NCBI RefSeq assembly: GCF_003666685.1 | Contig: NZ_RCIZ01000015.1 | Location: 17,293-81,292 of the forward strand | Length of the DNA: 64,000 bases | From: Mesorhizobium sp. YM1C-6-2 | Lineage (GTDB): Bacteria > Pseudomonadota > Alphaproteobacteria > Rhizobiales > Rhizobiaceae | Direction: 5' to 3' | Shown here: positions 60,961 through 64,000 of the stretch, one piece after another | Position numbering within the stretch: position 1 is the first letter of the stretch | Layout: every line of letters starts with the position of its first letter | The notes under the pieces: generated by a model | Seen by the model: the letters and a program-made list of their open reading frames with translations, nothing else | Told to the model about the DNA's origin: nothing | Database searches by the model: none | Made by a program: the position numbers and the translations under genes

Positions 60961-62484
60961 GTGAGCGAACGGTGGGCATACGAGTTTGCGATGGCGCGGA
61001 GGACGTTGCTCCTAGCCTGGACCTTGGTCCTTGTGTGCTGCACGTCCATGTTCCTCGTCGCTTCTGTGCGGGCTGAAACTGCTGCGCAGACCCCGCATTT
61101 CGCGACCTGGACTGGCGACCTTGACGGCATGGAAGACCGGCGCCTTGTTCGGATCCTGGTTCCTTACTCCAAGACAATTTATTTCATTGATGGCGGCCAG
61201 CAGCTGGGAACAGCCGTCTTGTTCGGCACTGCCCTCGAAAAGTGGCTCAACGAAACGTTCAAGAAGACGAAGCAAGTTGACAAGTTCAACATCGCCTACG
61301 TGCCGGTGGCACGAGGCGAGCTGCTTAATGCGCTGGTGGAAGGGCGAGGCGACGTTATCGCAGCTGATCTTACGATAACACCCGCAAGGGAGGAGCAGAT
61401 CGATTTTTCCACGCCCCTCGCCACTGGAGTCAAGGAGGTTCTGGTCACCGGCCCCTCGGCGCCTGCAGTGAGGTCACTCTACGATCTGGGTGGCCAGAAG
61501 ATCTTCGTGCGCAAAACCAGCAGCTACCACGAGCATCTGACCTCGCTGAACGCCGACCGCAGGCGTGCCGGCAGGCCGGAGGTGATCGTTGAGGAGATCA
61601 ATGAGGACCTGGAGGATGAGGATCTGTTGGAAATGGTCGCCGCAGGCCTGCTTCCCTGGGCAGTCGTCGATCGCTTCAATGCCAACGTATGGGCAGAGGT
61701 GTTCGACGAGCTGACGGTCCACGACGACATCGCAATATCCGAGGGCGGCGACATCGCATTCGGTATCCGCAAGGACAGTCCGAAGCTGAAGCAGGCCTTG
61801 GCTGGCTATGTGAAGGAACACAAGATAGGCACCACCTTCGGCAACATCCTGAGGAACCGCTATTATAAGAGCGACAAGATGGTGCGCCGCGCCCGGGATC
61901 CGGCAGAAGCCGCCAAGCTCCAGGCGTTGATGCTGCTCTTTGCCACCTACGGGAAGCAGTACGATTTCGATCCGCTGATGCTTGCAGCGCAAGGCTATCA
62001 GGAATCACAGCTCGACCAGAGCAAGCGCAGCCCCAGCGGTGCGGTGGGCATCATGCAGCTTCTTCCGTCCACCGCCGCGGACAAGGCGATAGGTATCACG
62101 GGCATATCCGACAGCGAGGAACGCAATATCGAGGCGGGGGCGAAATATATGCGCCACCTGTCAAAGACCTACGTCGATGGCGATCACCTGAAGCCGCTCG
62201 ACAGGATGTTGATGACGCTGGCCGCCTACAATGCCGGGCCGGGCAATCTGAGGAAGTTCCGTCACGAAGCGGAAAAACTCGGCCTTGACGCGGACGCCTG
62301 GTTCGGCAACGTCGAGAACGGCGCAGCCAAGATCGTGGGGCGTGAGACCGTTCAATACGTCAGCAACATCTACAAGTACTACATCGCCTATTCGATGTAC
62401 CTGCAGCAACACGATCTGCGTCAGGAAAGCGTTGCAAGCCATTCCGGTGAAGAGACGCCCGAAACAGCGGGAGGAACAAAATGA
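60961..62484 (+). CDS. MltF-like membrane-bound lytic transglycosylase with binding-protein domain
   Basis: A 507-residue exported protein. A GTG at 60961 follows AAAAGGGCAA; ATG 60991 (MARRTLLLAW) is an alternative nearer the signal peptide. After the signal comes a type II binding-protein domain (VRILVPYSKTIYFIDG to about residue 300), then an SLT domain with catalytic Glu348 in GYQESQLDQ, GAVGIMQLLPSTA and AAYNAGPGN. The E. coli MltF has the same architecture, in which the first domain regulates cleavage. It overlaps the DUF3300 gene by four bases. Confidence 0.9.
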   Translation: MSERWAYEFAMARRTLLLAWTLVLVCCTSMFLVASVRAETAAQTPHFATWTGDLDGMEDRRLVRILVPYSKTIYFIDGGQQLGTAVLFGTALEKWLNETFKKTKQVDKFNIAYVPVARGELLNALVEGRGDVIAADLTITPAREEQIDFSTPLATGVKEVLVTGPSAPAVRSLYDLGGQKIFVRKTSSYHEHLTSLNADRRRAGRPEVIVEEINEDLEDEDLLEMVAAGLLPWAVVDRFNANVWAEVFDELTVHDDIAISEGGDIAFGIRKDSPKLKQALAGYVKEHKIGTTFGNILRNRYYKSDKMVRRARDPAEAAKLQALMLLFATYGKQYDFDPLMLAAQGYQESQLDQSKRSPSGAVGIMQLLPSTAADKAIGITGISDSEERNIEAGAKYMRHLSKTYVDGDHLKPLDRMLMTLAAYNAGPGNLRKFRHEAEKLGLDADAWFGNVENGAAKIVGRETVQYVSNIYKYYIAYSMYLQQHDLRQESVASHSGEETPETAGGTK

Positions 62485-63863
62485 AGGTGTTGAATACGGT
62501 AAATCTAACCCGGCTGTTCGTGGCTGCGGCATTGGCTGCGGGGACTGCGGGTCTGCTGGTGCCTTCGGCTTTTGCCCAGGAGCAGCAGGCGGCGGCGGAT
62601 GCGTCCGCCGGTGAAGCCGATTCGCCGGCGCCCTTGAACATGGACGAGATGGAAGTGCTGGTGGCGCGGATCGCGCTTTACCCGGACGAACTGGTCGCGC
62701 TGATCTCCGGAGCTTCGCTCTATCCGCTGCAGATCGTCGAGGCGGCGCGCTTTCTCGATCAGTACGAGAAGGACAAGAGCCTCAAGCCCAAGGACGGGTG
62801 GGACGGCAGCGTGGTGTCGCTGCTCAACTATCCGGAGATCGTCAAGATGATGAGCGACGACCTTGAGTGGACGCAGAAGTTCGGTGATGCCATCGCCTAC
62901 CAGCAGAAGGACGTTCTCGTCGCCATCCAGCAACTGCGCGACGAGGCGGTGGCCAAAGGCGTCATCAAGAGTGACGACAAAGTCCAGGTGACGACGGAAA
63001 ACGACAACGTCGTCATCAAGCCCACGAATCCTGAGGTGATCTACGTTCCCCAGTATGAGCCACAGATGCTCTACGAACCGGGTTATGTCGTCGAGCCGAT
63101 CCGCTACTACCCGGATCCCTATCCGCCCTACTGGTATCCGGGCGCAACCTTCTTTGCCGGCGTGGTGACGGGAGCGGTGTGGGGCGCCGTCGTAGACTGG
63201 GACGACTGGGGTGTCTGGGGCGGCCACTGGCATGGCAACGACATCGATATCGACTGCAACAACTGCTTCAACAACCGCGACTTCAACGGCAAGATCAACT
63301 TCAACGACGTCGACTGGAAGAACATCGACCGCGACAAGATCAAGTTCGACCGCGATCAGTTCAACAAGTTCGACCGCAACGAATTCAAGAACCGCGTCAA
63401 GCAGAACGGCGACAACGCGATCGGCGACCGTGCCCGCGACATCAAGCGGGCGGATGCAAAACGGCCGGACAGCCGCCCCGGCCAGGGCGGCGCTGGGACG
63501 AAGGATGTGCGCAAGAGCGTTCAGGACGGCCTGAAGGGGCAGGGAGCGAACCGGCCCGGCGCCGGCGACCGGCAGAACATCGATCGGTCCGGCAACCGGC
63601 AGGCTGCCGGCAACCGCGCTGGCACCAACAAGCCCAGCGTCAACCGCGACCGCCCCCAGCAAGGCAAGGTCAACAGGGATGTCGGCAAGCCCAAGCCCGC
63701 GCAGAGGGTCGACAATCGTCCCAAGAAGCCGTCGGGCCTTGGCAATCCGCAGCGCGGCAAGACCGCCCAGGTCCATTCCAACAGGGGTCACAAGTCGATG
63801 GGCGGCGGTCAACGCGGCGGTGCGCGCAAGGTCCACCACGGCGGCGGCGGACGCCGGCGCTAG
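62481..63863 (+). CDS. DUF3300 family exported protein
   Basis: A 460-residue protein with a Sec signal (MKVLNTVNLTRLFVAAALAAG to about AFA-QEQ, residue 32), then a DUF3300 domain (LVARIALYPDELVALISGASLYPLQIVEAARFL and VIYVPQYEP). A W/Y-rich short hydrophobic region (PPYWYPGATFFAGVVTGAVWGAVVDW) leads to an Asn/Asp/Lys-rich segment (about 250-315) and a basic Gly/Arg/Lys-rich tail ending HHGGGGRRR. It overlaps the transglycosylase gene (ATGA). The function is unknown; an envelope role is suggested by its neighbour. Confidence 0.85.
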   Translation: MKVLNTVNLTRLFVAAALAAGTAGLLVPSAFAQEQQAAADASAGEADSPAPLNMDEMEVLVARIALYPDELVALISGASLYPLQIVEAARFLDQYEKDKSLKPKDGWDGSVVSLLNYPEIVKMMSDDLEWTQKFGDAIAYQQKDVLVAIQQLRDEAVAKGVIKSDDKVQVTTENDNVVIKPTNPEVIYVPQYEPQMLYEPGYVVEPIRYYPDPYPPYWYPGATFFAGVVTGAVWGAVVDWDDWGVWGGHWHGNDIDIDCNNCFNNRDFNGKINFNDVDWKNIDRDKIKFDRDQFNKFDRNEFKNRVKQNGDNAIGDRARDIKRADAKRPDSRPGQGGAGTKDVRKSVQDGLKGQGANRPGAGDRQNIDRSGNRQAAGNRAGTNKPSVNRDRPQQGKVNRDVGKPKPAQRVDNRPKKPSGLGNPQRGKTAQVHSNRGHKSMGGGQRGGARKVHHGGGGRRR

Positions 63864-63881
63864 GAAGAGGAGGTGAGGATC

Positions 63882-64000
63882 ATGACCAGGATGTCTTACA
63901 ACGCTCTGCTTCATTCAGTTTGCGCGGCGGCGCTCTCTCTCGGTCTGGCGGCGGCACTTCCGGCACTCGCCTTTGCGCAGGATGCTGCGATAGCCGAGCT
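63882..64000 (+). CDS. Exported protein, 5' end only (possibly DUF2950 family)
   Basis: The first 39 residues are in the window: a signal peptide MTRMSYNALLHSVCAAALSL with hydrophobic core and likely cleavage at AFA-QDA. GAGGTGAGGA precedes the ATG, 18 nt behind the DUF3300 stop. DUF3300 genes are often followed by DUF2950 genes, which makes that a reasonable guess, but nothing beyond the signal is visible. Confidence 0.6.
   Translation, partial: MTRMSYNALLHSVCAAALSLGLAAALPALAFAQDAAIAE

Overview
The window looks like a chromosomal segment of a high-GC alphaproteobacterium of the Rhizobiales (Mesorhizobium/Phyllobacteriaceae-like). This rests on the ccoNOQP-ccoGHIS arrangement, the density of ABC-transporter-centred catabolic operons each with its own GntR or LacI regulator, the FixJ-type two-component genes, the DUF3300/MltF pair and the codon usage. 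The species call is inference. No rRNA, tRNA, CRISPR array, integrase or intact insertion sequence was seen.

Layout. (1) 1-2573, minus strand: a yegUVW-like set (PfkB kinase cut by the window edge, ADP-ribosylglycohydrolase-family protein, UTRA-type GntR regulator). (2) 3051-15618: an esterase divergent from a GntR regulator, then a long plus-strand operon: a branched-chain-amino-acid-type ABC importer (binding protein, two permeases, two ATPases), a three-subunit molybdenum hydroxylase of the xanthine/CO dehydrogenase family, an NMT1/THI5-like protein without signal peptide, a C-C-hydrolase-like alpha/beta hydrolase and a CoxG-like protein. It reads as uptake and hydroxylation of an aromatic or N-heterocyclic compound; the substrate is unknown. 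(3) 15688-27513: two divergent operons around an FCD-type GntR regulator: FAD-linked oxidase, SDR and zinc dehydrogenase on minus; amidohydrolase, DUF59 protein, glyoxalase I, MalFGK-type importer and SDR on plus. They could form a polyol-to-ketoaldehyde-to-lactate route (inference). (4) 27723-41835: a LacI regulon with three copies of a GTTACCGGTAAC-like operator. It holds a polar-amino-acid-type transporter without ATPase and a nine-kilobase minus operon (RbsB-like binding protein, RbsA-like ATPase, a fused double permease, Gfo/Idh oxidoreductase, enolase-superfamily dehydratase, SDR, split transketolase), plus a DUF4432 epimerase-like gene. (5) 41832-43714: a MocR regulator with a perfect 13-bp inverted repeat, and a DUF983 protein. 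(6) 43844-51881: the cbb3 oxidase operon and its assembly genes. (7) 51986-56746, minus: a DUF202 protein with ten tandem heptads, a DUF1622 protein, a formylglycine-generating enzyme, a bile-acid:sodium-symporter-family carrier and its probable client sulfatase. (8) 57128-60050: a sensor kinase interrupted by an in-frame TAG, a FixJ-type regulator and a single-domain receiver, with a shared TTGGACCTA element. (9) 60053-64000: a beta-barrel-like protein, an MltF-like transglycosylase, a DUF3300 protein and the start of an exported protein.

Most striking: the amber codon separating sensor and kinase halves in one frame; the heptad array made from the DUF202 signature; the three-site LacI regulon tying two importers to one pathway; the uncharacterised molybdenum-hydroxylase operon; and an amidohydrolase/DUF59 pair of the kind known beside diiron monooxygenases, here with no monooxygenase in view.
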